Assembly: GCF_002161765.1 (NCBI RefSeq) | Contig: NZ_NFIN01000002.1 | Location: 164,658-228,657 of the forward strand | DNA from: Bacteroides sp. An322 | Lineage (GTDB): Bacteria > Bacteroidota > Bacteroidia > Bacteroidales > Bacteroidaceae | DNA: 64,000 nt | Direction of reading: 5' to 3' | Part shown: one piece after another, positions 55,101 to 63,687 of the stretch | Layout: every line of letters begins with the position of its first letter | Numbering within the stretch: position 1 is the stretch's first letter | The notes under the pieces: model-generated | Seen by the model: the letters and a program-made list of their open reading frames with translations, nothing else | Database searches by the model: none | Told to the model about the DNA's origin: nothing | Made by a program: the position numbers and the translations under genes

Positions 55101-55356
55101 CGCTTAGCGTACTTGCTTTTTTTAACTCGTTTAGGTAACTTTCCGATGTAGGTAAATTATATCCCAGTCCATATAGTTGCTCCAGAATGCGAGTCTTCAT
55201 CTCAGCTGTCGCTTTATTGGTGAAAGTCACCGCCAAAATACGGCGGTAGGCTGTTGGGTCTTCCACCAATTGTTTGATATAGTGTATGGCAAGGGTAAAG
55301 GTCTTTCCTGAACCTGCCGATGCTTTGTAAACTAATAATTGAGGATAATCAGTCAT
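52147..55356 (-). CDS. AddA/RecB-like UvrD-family helicase-nuclease
   Basis: This 1069-residue superfamily 1 helicase starts with Walker A in YKASAGSGKTFTLAIHYI, followed by RILAVTFTNKATAEMK (motif Ia), DTVMIDEFQDTSRMQWE (Walker B), GDIKQSIYRWRNGD (motif III), GIRILSIHKSKGLEFHTV (motif V) and LLYVAFTRACKNLIVWG (motif VI). A C-terminal PD-(D/E)XK domain is visible in RRPDRVMMKGKKVIVVDFKFGKK. It pairs with the downstream AddB-like protein in break resection. The promoter matches the Bacteroides consensus. Confidence 0.95.
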   Translation of the reverse strand: MTDYPQLLVYKASAGSGKTFTLAIHYIKQLVEDPTAYRRILAVTFTNKATAEMKTRILEQLYGLGYNLPTSESYLNELKKASTLSETEIRQAARRALHNIIHDYNRFRIETIDSFFQTVLRNLARELELGANMTVELNNIDVLSDAVDAMIEKLDRLSPVLSWLLEYIDQRISDDKRWDISSEIKGFGRNILDEGYIEKGEGLRKKLADPTFIPAYRKKLEILRKDVLEQMKSFSQQFFDTLELNRLSPTDLKNGVRGISSYFDKLSKGKLSNDVRNITVENSLASAENWATKTSPKRTEILALATQELIPLLNTAEEFRMKNNLIANSCDLSLRYLNNLRLLAHIDKELRLQNQQHNRFLLSDTNALLHSLINEGDAAFVYEKIGTSIDTVMIDEFQDTSRMQWENFHLLLEESLAQREGSLIVGDIKQSIYRWRNGDWKILAGLNADPTLRIRELTLQTNWRSEARIVRFNNALFTSACQALNQRYEEEKGESCLPLLNAYSDVCQQTAKQSEKGYVKLTFLTDTEELTYTEATLEELAKETDSLIRQGVRTNDIAILVRKNKVIPAIADYFDKHTPYRIVSDEAFRLDASLAVCMMIDGLRYLTSLEDRIAGARLAVAYQHEILHTCTELNQILQDNIKAYLPSGFTEHIPELRLMPLYELLEKLFILFDMEKINHQDAYLCAFYDAVTEYVQQHSSEPTAFIAYWDERLHEKTIPSGEIEGIRILSIHKSKGLEFHTVLIPFCDWKMENETNNHLIWCQAQADAPEPFNQLDLVPVNYSSAMKESVFNENYWDERLQLWVDNLNLLYVAFTRACKNLIVWGRTGNRQKGTVAELLEQTAPLLPIWKKQEETKEDIPATYSFGERCLSETNKEKQTDNPLATLPESITVRVESIETPIEFKQSNQSADFIQNEDEDEKEQKRYIRQGQLLHRVFASIRTGQELPQALARLTFEGILESKEQAEQIEKLARWALAHPQVKDWYDGTWDLYNECSIIYTDKAGNFQTRRPDRVMMKGKKVIVVDFKFGKKKENYNRQVKEYMNLLTSMGYADVKGYLWYVFENELEKV

Positions 55357-55385
55357 TTGTTATTCTGCTTTCATTTTTTACTCTC

Positions 55386-55417
55386 TACAAATATACGCTT
55401 ATATTTTGGCATAAACA
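55386..55417 (-). promoter_or_regulatory. Promoter of the AddA/AddB-like operon
   Basis: Minus strand: TTTG (55417-55414), 20 bases, TATATTTG (55393-55386). This is a full consensus match, 30 bases before the ATG at 55356. Confidence 0.65.
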
Positions 55418-55514
55418 AATTTAAGAGTAAAATCCGTTAATAAGCAGAAACTCTCAATTAAAGTTAGGTTTGGCTATTGGGTTAGCCGAATAATTAATGA
55501 TTGCCGCTACGGGC

Positions 55515-57179
55515 TTATTCCTCGATGTTCTGATAAAGGAAACGTTTGATGCTCTTCTTTGCCGTCTTTTCGAATTCCTCGGGATAGAGGCGAATGCGAG
55601 TGATTTGTGAGTAGGCAGGTAATTGCTTGTTTAATTCGCCTCGATTCACTTCCATCACTTGTTCCAATTGGGTTTTGCTTAGTCCGTGGGCAAAGGTTTC
55701 TTCATGGTCAGGATAAACTAAGGCAATGAGCTTGTCTCCTGAAAGCAGAACGAGCGATTCGCCAACGAAAGGCATGTTGTTTAGGCGCGCTTCGATTTCT
55801 TCGGGGTAAATGTTTTGGCCTGATGCTGTGAGAAGCATGTTTTTGCATCGTCCCTTGATGAAGATGTTCCCTTCGGCATCTTTTATCGCCATATCACCCG
55901 TGTGAAGCCAACCTTCAGCATCAATGGCTTGGGCGGTGGCTTCAGGATTTTTAAAGTAACCCGACATGACGTTTTCCCCACGGCATACCAATTCTCCGGG
56001 AATGCGTTCAGGGTCGGGTGAAAGTACTTTAGTCTCCATGTTTATTACGGTCTTTCCGCATGAGGTGTATTCAATTTCATCCCATCGGCTATGGCAGATG
56101 AGTGGGGCAGCTTCGGTCATACCATAAGCGATAGTATAGGGGAAATTTATCTTGCGCAGGAAGGCTTCCACCTCGGCATTGAAAGGCGCGCCTCCGATGA
56201 CGATTTCGATAAAATTGTTGCCGAATACTTCCATTGCTTGGGTGCGTATTTGTTCTTTTATTTTATCGCTTACAATTGGAAGTTTCAGTAAGAGCTTGCC
56301 TAATTTGTTATCTACTTTCGGAAGAATGTTCTTCTTGAATATCTTTTCCACGATGAGAGGTACGCACGCAATGACACGAGGACGTATTTCTGAGAACGAT
56401 TCGGCAATAATTTTAGGCGATGGCATACGGGTGAGGAACCACAAATGTACACCAGCAGTTACACCATAAAGGAAATCAAAGGTCAGTCCGAAGATGTGTC
56501 CTAACGGGAGCATTGATACCACGTTATCTCCCGGCTGAAGTCCCACTTTCATGCGGATGTGCTGGATATTTGAAGTGATGCAGCGGTAGGGGAGCATCAC
56601 GCCTTTTGAATATCCTGTGGTACCGGAGGTATAGTTGATGACTGCCAGTTCTTCAGGGTCTTCACGTCGATAAGAAACGTTTTCGGCTCGAAAACGGCAC
56701 GGATATCGTTTTCCGAACTCTTCATTTAGGTGTTCACGGGCGTAGGTGAGTTGTTTGGAACGCGACACAACGAGATCGAAATTCTTCAATTCAATAATGC
56801 CTTCCAAATGAGGCATAGCAGCTTCATTGAAGTTTTCCCATACCTGGTCACCTACAAACATCATGCGGGCTTCGGAGTGATTGACGATATTGTGTACATT
56901 ATCCGCTTTGAATTCGTGAAGAATGGGTACTGCCACAGCTCCATAGGTAATGATGCTTAAGAATACAGCGGTCCAGTTGGCACTGTTTCGTCCACACAGA
57001 GCAATTTTGTCTCCTGGCTTTATTCCGGCAAACTCGAAAAGAATATGCATCTTTTCTATCTTACGTGCCACATCACGATATTGTAGGGTGGCTCCTTTGT
57101 AATCGGTCATTGCGTCCAAGTTCCAGTTCTGGCGGACGCTTTCTTCTATCAGTTGTATTAGGCTTTCCTTGGTTTCCAT
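55515..57179 (-). CDS. AMP-dependent long-chain fatty acid-CoA ligase-like enzyme
   Basis: This 554-residue ANL-superfamily enzyme has the P-loop INYTSGTTGYSKGVMLPY, PLGHIFGLTFDF, VIGGAPFNAEVEAFL, AYGMTEAAPL and GWLHTGDMAIKDAEGNIFIKGR (hinge Asp and Gly). A C-terminal lysine-rich end (EEFEKTAKKSIKRFLY) carries the catalytic Lys. It activates a carboxylate, probably a fatty acid, to the acyl-AMP and then the CoA or ACP thioester. The ATG at 57179 is used; an in-frame TTG-type start 18 bases upstream is weaker. It is monocistronic. TACTTTTG (57225-57218, minus strand) is a likely -7 box. Confidence 0.93.
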   Translation of the reverse strand: METKESLIQLIEESVRQNWNLDAMTDYKGATLQYRDVARKIEKMHILFEFAGIKPGDKIALCGRNSANWTAVFLSIITYGAVAVPILHEFKADNVHNIVNHSEARMMFVGDQVWENFNEAAMPHLEGIIELKNFDLVVSRSKQLTYAREHLNEEFGKRYPCRFRAENVSYRREDPEELAVINYTSGTTGYSKGVMLPYRCITSNIQHIRMKVGLQPGDNVVSMLPLGHIFGLTFDFLYGVTAGVHLWFLTRMPSPKIIAESFSEIRPRVIACVPLIVEKIFKKNILPKVDNKLGKLLLKLPIVSDKIKEQIRTQAMEVFGNNFIEIVIGGAPFNAEVEAFLRKINFPYTIAYGMTEAAPLICHSRWDEIEYTSCGKTVINMETKVLSPDPERIPGELVCRGENVMSGYFKNPEATAQAIDAEGWLHTGDMAIKDAEGNIFIKGRCKNMLLTASGQNIYPEEIEARLNNMPFVGESLVLLSGDKLIALVYPDHEETFAHGLSKTQLEQVMEVNRGELNKQLPAYSQITRIRLYPEEFEKTAKKSIKRFLYQNIEE

Positions 57180-57373
57180 TTTTGTTATGAATTGCACAAT
57201 TGTCGTGTAATTGTGCGCAAAAGTAATAAAATTATGCTTGTTTGTGTATATGTTGTAGGAATTATTTCTATATTTGTAGAAGAATAGTACGAAAAATGAG
57301 TTGTTTTACTAAATCTTGGACTATGCACAAAAATAAATTCTTTATTCTTTATTCTTCATTTTTCATTTATTCG

Positions 57374-57381
57374 TACCTTTG
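57374..57381 (+). promoter_or_regulatory. -7 box of the DUF4286-ruvC operon
   Basis: TACCTTTG, an exact TAnnTTTG match, 17 bases before the ATG at 57399. The preceding stretch is a run of ATTCTTTATTCTTCATT-type words. Confidence 0.5.
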
Positions 57382-57398
57382 CTGGAAAAAAGAAATTT

Positions 57399-57704
57399 AT
57401 GCTGATTTATAATACGACTTATCATGTGGAGTTAGCGGACGCACGCAATTTCGTCATTTGGCTTCACGAATGTTATATACCCGAAGCGGAGAAATCGGGT
57501 GAGTTGAAGAATCCCCGCATCTTGCGTATCTTGAGTCATAAGGAGCAAGATAGCGAGTGTTTCTCCGTGCAATGGGAAGTGGAAGATAGTGCCGCGCTCC
57601 ACCGCTGGCATACGCAGACGGGAGCACGCCTGAACGAGGAACTGATGAAGACATTTAAAGACAAGGTTATCGGTTTTCCTACCTTGATGGAGGTCATAGC
57701 GTGA
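57399..57704 (+). CDS. DUF4286 family protein
   Basis: This 101-residue protein resembles DUF4286, a small alpha/beta family ([25 protein letters not shown] at the start). Its ferredoxin-like or dimeric barrel look is inferred from size and pattern. It has no catalytic motif. Its stop overlaps the ruvC start (GTGA), an arrangement common in Bacteroidales, suggesting linked expression rather than a proven shared function. Confidence 0.88.
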   Translation: MLIYNTTYHVELADARNFVIWLHECYIPEAEKSGELKNPRILRILSHKEQDSECFSVQWEVEDSAALHRWHTQTGARLNEELMKTFKDKVIGFPTLMEVIA

Positions 57705-58270
57705 TACAGCCCGTAAAGGAAAAGATTATCTTGGGCATCGACCCCGGTACGAACATCATGGGGTATGGGGTGCTGAAGGTGACCGGCATCAAGCCTGAGG
57801 TGATGACGTTAGGCGTGATAGACCTGCGTAAGTGTGAAGACCCATACTTGAAATTAAAGCACATCTACCAGCGGGTGCAGGGCGTTATATCTTCGTATTT
57901 GCCCGATGAACTTGCTATCGAAGCTCCTTTTTATGGCAAGAACGTCCAGTCAATGTTGAAGTTAGGGCGGGCGCAAGGTGTGGCGATAGTGGCTGCCCTA
58001 TGCCGGGATATTCCCGTGACCGAATATGCGCCTTTGAAAATCAAAATGGCGATAACGGGAAACGGACAGGCGAGCAAGGAGCAAGTGGCAAGTATGCTGA
58101 AACGGATGCTTCACATTCCTGAATCGGAAATGGGTCCTTTCATGGATGCTACCGATGCCTTGGGTGCCGCATATTGCCATTACCTGCAGATGGGGCGTCC
58201 CTCGCTTCCCGATGCTTATTCGGGGTGGAAAGATTATATCCGCAAGCACCCGGAGAAGATTGTGAAATGA
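57701..58270 (+). CDS. ruvC: Holliday junction resolvase RuvC
   Basis: RuvC (189 residues) is the endonuclease that cuts Holliday junctions in recombination. Acidic residues are seen in [15 protein letters not shown] (Asp), [23 protein letters not shown] (Glu, and the DNA-binding loop), and [13 protein letters not shown] (two Asp). The start is GTG at 57701, overlapping the DUF4286 stop. RuvA and RuvB are not in the window. Confidence 0.97.
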   Translation: MIQPVKEKIILGIDPGTNIMGYGVLKVTGIKPEVMTLGVIDLRKCEDPYLKLKHIYQRVQGVISSYLPDELAIEAPFYGKNVQSMLKLGRAQGVAIVAALCRDIPVTEYAPLKIKMAITGNGQASKEQVASMLKRMLHIPESEMGPFMDATDALGAAYCHYLQMGRPSLPDAYSGWKDYIRKHPEKIVK

Positions 58271-58277
58271 AAATGGG

Positions 58278-58364
58278 TTCACCACAGATTACACAGATTA
58301 AAATAAGTGATTAGATAATGAAGAGAAATGTAATTCATTGATAAAATGTGTAATCTGTGGTGAA
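58278..58364. repeat. Intergenic dyad repeat (CACAGATTACACA phrase)
   Basis: Arms 58278-58295 and 58347-58364 are perfect 18-bp complements with a 51-base loop. Half-copies of the right arm occur at about 21530-21541 (before fmt) and about 42395-42414. It lies between ruvC and the second pullulanase gene. Confidence 0.8.
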
Positions 58365-58378
58365 AAACAAGAATAACT

Positions 58379-60355
58379 ATGAACATTAAACCGATAGTAC
58401 TGATGGCAATACTGGTCACGATGATTTCCGCTTGCCGCCCGCATGCCGCTTCGTATGCTTCTTACGAGGAATATCCGGTGTATAAAGGGGTGTGGGAAGA
58501 GATGGAGTACACTCCTGCACGTACTGATTTTGCCTTGTGGGCACCTACCGCTCAAGCGGTGCGGGTGCTGGTCTACGAAACGGGACAAGGAGGTTCTGCT
58601 AAGTGGATGATTGATATGCAACCTGCGGAGGACGGAATGTGGAAAGTGTCGGTAGAAGGCGATTTGAAAGGATATTTCTACGCATTCAATGTGCGGATAG
58701 ATGATGCATGGCAAGGTGATACGCCCGGATTATGGGCAAAGGCGGTAGGAGTGAACGGGAATCGGGCGGCTATCCTCGATATGCGGACTACCGACCCCGA
58801 AGGATGGGAGCAGGATAAGCGTCCTCCCTTGAAAAGCTTTTCGGATATGGTGATTTACGAGCTGCATCTGCGCGACTTCTCTGCTGATACCGTAGGCGGA
58901 ATGAAGCATCGAGGCAAGTATTTGGCGTTGGCGGAAGATAGCACGCATACATGGACGGGCGAACGGACGGGACTTGCTCATTTGAAGGAATTGGGTGTGA
59001 CTCATGTCCAATTGATGCCTGTGGCGGATTTTGCTTCGATAGACGAGAGTAAACCTGAACGGATTCAATATAATTGGGGATATGACCCGAAGAACTACAA
59101 CGTGCCCGAAGGTTCGTATGCCACCGACCCTTACACTCCCGAAACACGCATCCGTGAGTTTAAGCAAATGGTGCAAGCTTTGCATGAGGCGGGTATTCGG
59201 GTGATTATGGATGTGGTCTATAACCATACGTTCACCACACAAGGAGGAATCTTCGAGCGTACCGTTCCCGGTTATTTCTATCGCAAGGATGCGGACGGGA
59301 ACTTTGCCAACGGTTCGGGATGCGGAAACGAGACCGCCAGTGAACGGGCGATGATGCGGAGATTTATCGTGGAGTCTGTATGCTATTGGGCAAAAGAATA
59401 TCACATCGATGGTTTCCGTTTCGATCTCATGGGTCTGCACGATATAGAAACGATGAATGCTGTGCGTCGTGCTCTCGACCGCATTGACCCTACTATTTAT
59501 ATAGGAGGCGAAGGTTGGTCGGCGTCGGCTCCCGGACTTTCTCCAGATAGTCTTGCCATGAAGGCGAATGTAGATAAAATACCTGGCATAGCGGTTTTCC
59601 GTGATGAGTTTCGCGATAGCTTGCGCGGACCTTTCGGTGATGATAAGAAAGGGGCGTTCCTTATTGGGCGTCTGGGATATGAACGGGGGATTCGCTTCGG
59701 TTTGTCGGGTGGAGTATACCCTTTGACTCCTAATGATTCGGTTTCGCTTTCTCCTGCACAATTTATCAGCTATGTGAGTTGCCATGATGATTTGTGCCTT
59801 ACCGACCGTTTGAAGGCGACTTTGCCCGGTGCTTCCGTGCAAGAGTTGTGTGCGTTGCAGAAGTTAGGTACAACGGCTATCCTAACTTCGCAAGGTATTC
59901 CTTTTCTTTTTGCAGGAGACGAATTCTTACGCGACCGGAAGGGTGAGCCGAATCCGTATAACCTATCTGATGAGGTGAATGCTATCAATTGGCACAACAA
60001 GATGCTTCATCGGGAGGTCTTCGATTATTACCGGGGGCTGATAGCGATGCGCAAGGCACATCCCGCTTTCCGTATGGGTGATACCAGTTTGATAAAGGAA
60101 CATTTGGAGTTTCTTCCGGTGGAGGCAAGGAATGTAGTGGCTTTCCGCTTGAAGGGAAATCCGTGCGGAGACGCATGGATGAACACGATTATAGTATTGA
60201 ATGCACGGACCGAGCCGGTAACGGTGGATATTCCTGAAGGAAAATATTGGATTGTGTGCCAAGGCGGAAAGATAGACTTGATTATGGGATTTGGAACAGT
60301 TGTAGGGAACCAATTGGTGGTATCTCCCCGTTCGGCAACAATCATTCATCAATAA
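58379..60355 (+). CDS. Type I pullulanase lipoprotein, second copy (GH13)
   Basis: This 658-residue paralogue of the pullulanase at 32460-34454 has the same order: lipoprotein signal (MNIKPIVLMAILVTMISAC), the tyrosine-rich start YEEYPVYKGVWEEMEYTP, a CBM48-like domain, then the GH13 barrel. Catalytic residues are kept: Asp349 in GFRFDLMGLHD, Glu378 in IGGEGW and Asp470 in SCHDD. The two proteins are similar along their whole length (often identical for 8-15 residues), with the second copy GC-richer. It is not next to other starch genes. No clear promoter box was found, and the region upstream is the dyad repeat. Confidence 0.95.
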   Translation: MNIKPIVLMAILVTMISACRPHAASYASYEEYPVYKGVWEEMEYTPARTDFALWAPTAQAVRVLVYETGQGGSAKWMIDMQPAEDGMWKVSVEGDLKGYFYAFNVRIDDAWQGDTPGLWAKAVGVNGNRAAILDMRTTDPEGWEQDKRPPLKSFSDMVIYELHLRDFSADTVGGMKHRGKYLALAEDSTHTWTGERTGLAHLKELGVTHVQLMPVADFASIDESKPERIQYNWGYDPKNYNVPEGSYATDPYTPETRIREFKQMVQALHEAGIRVIMDVVYNHTFTTQGGIFERTVPGYFYRKDADGNFANGSGCGNETASERAMMRRFIVESVCYWAKEYHIDGFRFDLMGLHDIETMNAVRRALDRIDPTIYIGGEGWSASAPGLSPDSLAMKANVDKIPGIAVFRDEFRDSLRGPFGDDKKGAFLIGRLGYERGIRFGLSGGVYPLTPNDSVSLSPAQFISYVSCHDDLCLTDRLKATLPGASVQELCALQKLGTTAILTSQGIPFLFAGDEFLRDRKGEPNPYNLSDEVNAINWHNKMLHREVFDYYRGLIAMRKAHPAFRMGDTSLIKEHLEFLPVEARNVVAFRLKGNPCGDAWMNTIIVLNARTEPVTVDIPEGKYWIVCQGGKIDLIMGFGTVVGNQLVVSPRSATIIHQ

Positions 60356-60385
60356 GATAAGATATGAAATATAAAATAGAGAACA

Positions 60386-61837
60386 ATGCAAAATATCATT
60401 ACAATTGAAAATGGTGTAACCCGGCATCCGGCATACCGCTTGCGGGAACCCATTAACTTACAATTCGGAGCGGACGAGCACATTGCTATCGTGGGACCGA
60501 ACGGAGGAGGGAAAAGCCTTTTGGTCGATACCCTTACGGGACGTTATCCGCTCCTGATGATGAACGAGGTGAAGTATGATTTCTCTCCATCTGCATCGAA
60601 AATGGTGTCCGACAACATCAAGTACATCACTTTCCGTGATTCGTATGGCGATTCGGACGCTACGTATTATTATCAGCAACGATGGAACACGCACGATGTG
60701 GACGATACGCCCGTGGTGCGTGATTTGCTTCCACCGTGCAAGGACGAAGCCTTGAAACGCACTTTGTTCGACTTGTTCGGGGTAGAGGCAATGCTTGACA
60801 AGCATATTATCCTGCTTTCGAGTGGGGAGCTTCGGAAATTCCAGCTTACTAAGACCCTCTTGAGCCATCCGCGGGTATTGATTATGGATAATCCTTTCAT
60901 CGGACTGGATGCTAAGACACGCGACTTGCTACAAGTGCTCTTGAAGAAATTGACAGAAATGGCTGACCTGCAAATCATCCTTGTGCTCTCGAAATCGGAC
61001 GATATCCCTTCCTTCATCACCCACGTAGTGCCGGTATTTGACCGTACTTGCGGAACTAAAATGACGCTCTCGGAATACTTGGCATCATGTCCCGCAATCC
61101 CTCCTCACGTATTGTCAGAAGAAAAGCGTGAACGCATTCTGAACTTGCCTTATGCCAATAATCTGTATCACACCGAACATATTGTTGACCTTCGTAAGGT
61201 AAGCATCTGCTATGGCGAACGTACAATATTAAAAGATCTGGATTGGACGGTAAGGTGCGGCGAGAAATGGGCATTGAGCGGAGACAATGGGTCAGGGAAG
61301 TCCACCTTGCTCAGCCTTGTATGTGCCGACAATCCCCAAAGCTATGCGTGTGATATTTCGCTTTTCGGGCGGAAGCGCGGGAGCGGGGAGAGCATTTGGG
61401 AAATTAAGAAGCATATTGGCTATGTTAGTCCTGAAATGCACCGGGCATACTTGAAGAATTTGCCTGCCATTGATATTGTGGCGAGCGGCTTGCACGATTC
61501 CATCGGACTTTATAAGAAATCGAATGAAACCGAGCGGAAAGTATGTGAATGGTGGATGGATATCTTCGGCATTCTTGATTTGAAAGACCGTAGTTTCCTT
61601 CAGCTTTCCAGCGGAGAGCAACGTTTGGTCTTGTTGGCGCGTGCTTTCGTAAAAGATCCCGAACTTCTGATATTGGATGAACCGCTCCACGGACTCGACT
61701 TGTATAACCGGAGAATGGTGAAAGACATCATCGAAGCCTTTTGCGAGCGTATGGATAAGACACTCATCATGGTGACGCACTATCAGGAAGAACTTCCCGC
61801 CTGCATCACCGACCGGCTTTATTTAGTGAGAAACTGA
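60386..61837 (+). CDS. Double ABC ATPase, ModF-like
   Basis: This 483-residue soluble protein has two ABC nucleotide-binding domains and no membrane part. Domain 1: Walker A VGPNGGGKSLLVD, signature LSSGELRKFQLTK, Walker B VLIMDNPFIGLD, where Asn replaces the catalytic Glu. Domain 2: GDNGSGKSTLLSLV, LSSGEQRLVLLARAF, and canonical LLILDEPLHGLD. This asymmetry and the length match ModF/PhrA-type ATPases, sometimes linked to molybdate genes, but none are nearby. Its role is uncertain. It follows the pullulanase by 30 bases. Confidence 0.9.
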   Translation: MQNIITIENGVTRHPAYRLREPINLQFGADEHIAIVGPNGGGKSLLVDTLTGRYPLLMMNEVKYDFSPSASKMVSDNIKYITFRDSYGDSDATYYYQQRWNTHDVDDTPVVRDLLPPCKDEALKRTLFDLFGVEAMLDKHIILLSSGELRKFQLTKTLLSHPRVLIMDNPFIGLDAKTRDLLQVLLKKLTEMADLQIILVLSKSDDIPSFITHVVPVFDRTCGTKMTLSEYLASCPAIPPHVLSEEKRERILNLPYANNLYHTEHIVDLRKVSICYGERTILKDLDWTVRCGEKWALSGDNGSGKSTLLSLVCADNPQSYACDISLFGRKRGSGESIWEIKKHIGYVSPEMHRAYLKNLPAIDIVASGLHDSIGLYKKSNETERKVCEWWMDIFGILDLKDRSFLQLSSGEQRLVLLARAFVKDPELLILDEPLHGLDLYNRRMVKDIIEAFCERMDKTLIMVTHYQEELPACITDRLYLVRN

Positions 61838-61840
61838 GAT

Positions 61841-61925
61841 TAGTTGATAGTTGCAGTTTATAGTTGATAATATCTGATTTAACTATCAATTATGAACTGT
61901 CAACTATGAATTATTAACTATAAAC
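61841..61925. repeat. Intergenic dyad repeat (TAGTTGATA phrases)
   Basis: GTTTATAGTTGATAAT (61856-61871) pairs with ATTATTAACTATAAAC (61910-61925) at 15 of 16 positions. TTGATAGTT (61844-61852) pairs with AACTATCAA (61881-61889). A similar TAGTTAATAATGG stretch is at 168-195. It lies between the ABC and GNAT-nitrilase genes and includes the likely leader of the latter. Confidence 0.65.
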
Positions 61926-61929
61926 ACTT

Positions 61930-63474
61930 ATGGAACAGACACATAAAATCAACAAGATTGAAATCCGTAATCTCCGTATGGAGGATTACGACCAGTTGGC
62001 GCAATCGTTCACACGTGTGTATGCCGACAAAGATGTATTCTGGACACGTGCCCAGATAAAGAAACTGATAACCATTTTCCCCGAAGGGCAGATTGTGACC
62101 GTGGCAGATGACAAAATCGTAGGATGTGCCCTTTCGATTATTGTCGATTACGATATGGTGAAAGGGGATCATACTTACGCTAAAGTGACGGGGAACGAGA
62201 CGTTCAATACCCACAACCCGAAAGGGAATATCCTTTATGGCATCGAGGTGTTTATCCATCCCGAATACCGTGGGCTCCGGCTGGCACGCCGAATGTATGA
62301 TTACCGCAAGGAGCTTTGCGAGAAGCTGAACTTGAAAGCCATTATGTTCGGCGGACGTATCCCTAACTATTACAAGTATGCCGATACGATGCGTCCCAAG
62401 GAATACATTGAAAAGGTACGCTTGCGTGAAATCTACGACCCAGTGCTCACTTTCCAGCTTTCGAATGATTTTCACGTGCGCCGCGTGATGCGCAATTATT
62501 TGCCCAATGATGAGGAGTCGCGTCATTGCGCTACGCTTCTTCAGTGGGATAACATCTATTACCAGCCGCCTACAGATTCGTATGTCGACAAGAAAACCAC
62601 GGTGCGTGTCGGTTTGGTACAATGGCAGATGCGTTCTTACAAGACACTTGATGATGTGTTCGAACAAGTAGAATTCTTCGTCGATGCCGTGTCGGGCTAT
62701 AAAAGCGATTTTGTTCTTTTCCCTGAATACTTCAACGCGCCTTTGATGGCAAAGTTTAACGATATGGGTGAAGCGCAATCCATCCGTGCTTTGGCACAAT
62801 ACACCGAAGAAGTGCGAGACCGCTTTATGGAGCTTGCCATCAGTTACAACATCAATATTATTACCGGAAGTATGCCTTATGTAAAAGAAGACGGAAGCTT
62901 GTATAATGTGGGTTTCCTTTGTCGGCGGGACGGTACGGTAGAGATGTACGAAAAAGTGCACGTCACGCCCGATGAGGTAAAGAGTTGGGGGTTAAGCGGA
63001 GGCAAGATGGTACGCACTTTTGATACCGATTGTGCCAAGATAGGCGTGTTGATTTGTTACGATGTGGAGTTCCCCGAACTTTCCCGTCTGATGGCAGACC
63101 AAGGGATGCAAATTCTTTTTGTGCCTTTCCTTACCGATACGCAAAACGGTTATTCGCGTGTTAGGGTCTGTGCTCAGGCACGTGCCATTGAGAACGAGTG
63201 TTTTGTGGTGATAGCCGGTAGTGTGGGTAATCTGCCTCGTGTGCACAACATGGACATCCAATATGCTCAGTCGGGTGTGTTTACCCCTTGCGATTTTGCT
63301 TTTCCCACCGATGGCAAGCGTGCCGAAGCTACGCCAAACACTGAAATGATTCTCGTTTCGGATGTCGATCTTGACTTGTTGAACGAGCTTCACACATACG
63401 GAAGCGTACGCAACTTGCGCGATCGCCGGAGCGACCTTTACGAGCTTCGGATGAAGAAAAGTGCGCAAGAGTAG
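61930..63474 (+). CDS. GNAT acetyltransferase-nitrilase fusion
   Basis: This 514-residue two-domain protein begins with residues 1 to about 200 as a GNAT N-acetyltransferase (IEIRNLRMEDYDQLA; acetyl-CoA loop VFIHPEYRGLRLARRMYDYR). Residues about 215-510 are a carbon-nitrogen hydrolase with the triad Glu in DFVLFPEYFNAP, Lys in YEKVHVTPDE and Cys in GVLICYDVEFPEL. The GNAT-nitrilase fusion is a known arrangement, but its substrates are not established. Linking an amide-hydrolysing and an acetyl-transferring unit suggests remodelling of an N-acyl or amide metabolite (inference). It is monocistronic. Confidence 0.93.
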   Translation: MEQTHKINKIEIRNLRMEDYDQLAQSFTRVYADKDVFWTRAQIKKLITIFPEGQIVTVADDKIVGCALSIIVDYDMVKGDHTYAKVTGNETFNTHNPKGNILYGIEVFIHPEYRGLRLARRMYDYRKELCEKLNLKAIMFGGRIPNYYKYADTMRPKEYIEKVRLREIYDPVLTFQLSNDFHVRRVMRNYLPNDEESRHCATLLQWDNIYYQPPTDSYVDKKTTVRVGLVQWQMRSYKTLDDVFEQVEFFVDAVSGYKSDFVLFPEYFNAPLMAKFNDMGEAQSIRALAQYTEEVRDRFMELAISYNINIITGSMPYVKEDGSLYNVGFLCRRDGTVEMYEKVHVTPDEVKSWGLSGGKMVRTFDTDCAKIGVLICYDVEFPELSRLMADQGMQILFVPFLTDTQNGYSRVRVCAQARAIENECFVVIAGSVGNLPRVHNMDIQYAQSGVFTPCDFAFPTDGKRAEATPNTEMILVSDVDLDLLNELHTYGSVRNLRDRRSDLYELRMKKSAQE

Positions 63475-63485
63475 TTTTAAAATTG

Positions 63486-63549
63486 AATGCAGAGACGCAA
63501 AAGCGCAAAGTGAATTAATATTATTTCTGCGTTTTGGCGTCTTTGCATT
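63486..63549. repeat. Intergenic dyad repeat (AATGCAGAG/ACGCAAAAGCGCA phrases)
   Basis: Arms 63486-63507 and 63528-63549 are complementary at about 19 of 22 positions around a 20-base loop. It has the same wording as 17834-17957 and lies just after the GNAT-nitrilase stop, so it may end its transcript. The rest of the gap up to 63687 shows nothing else. Confidence 0.7.
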
Positions 63550-63687
63550 TGTTTTTTCTTAATACGTCAAAATACGTTAATTCCTCGTATAACTCTTTCA
63601 ATTCCTAAATTCTTTCAGATTTGTTGCTTTGCTTTGCATTAGAAAATTAAACGAAACGAATCATTAACCCTTTAAAAAGTAAGCCTT

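Noticed and set aside
61918..62961. 347-codon ORF opposite the GNAT-nitrilase gene
   Set aside because: It is antisense to a clear two-domain enzyme with intact active sites; there is no family resemblance on this strand.
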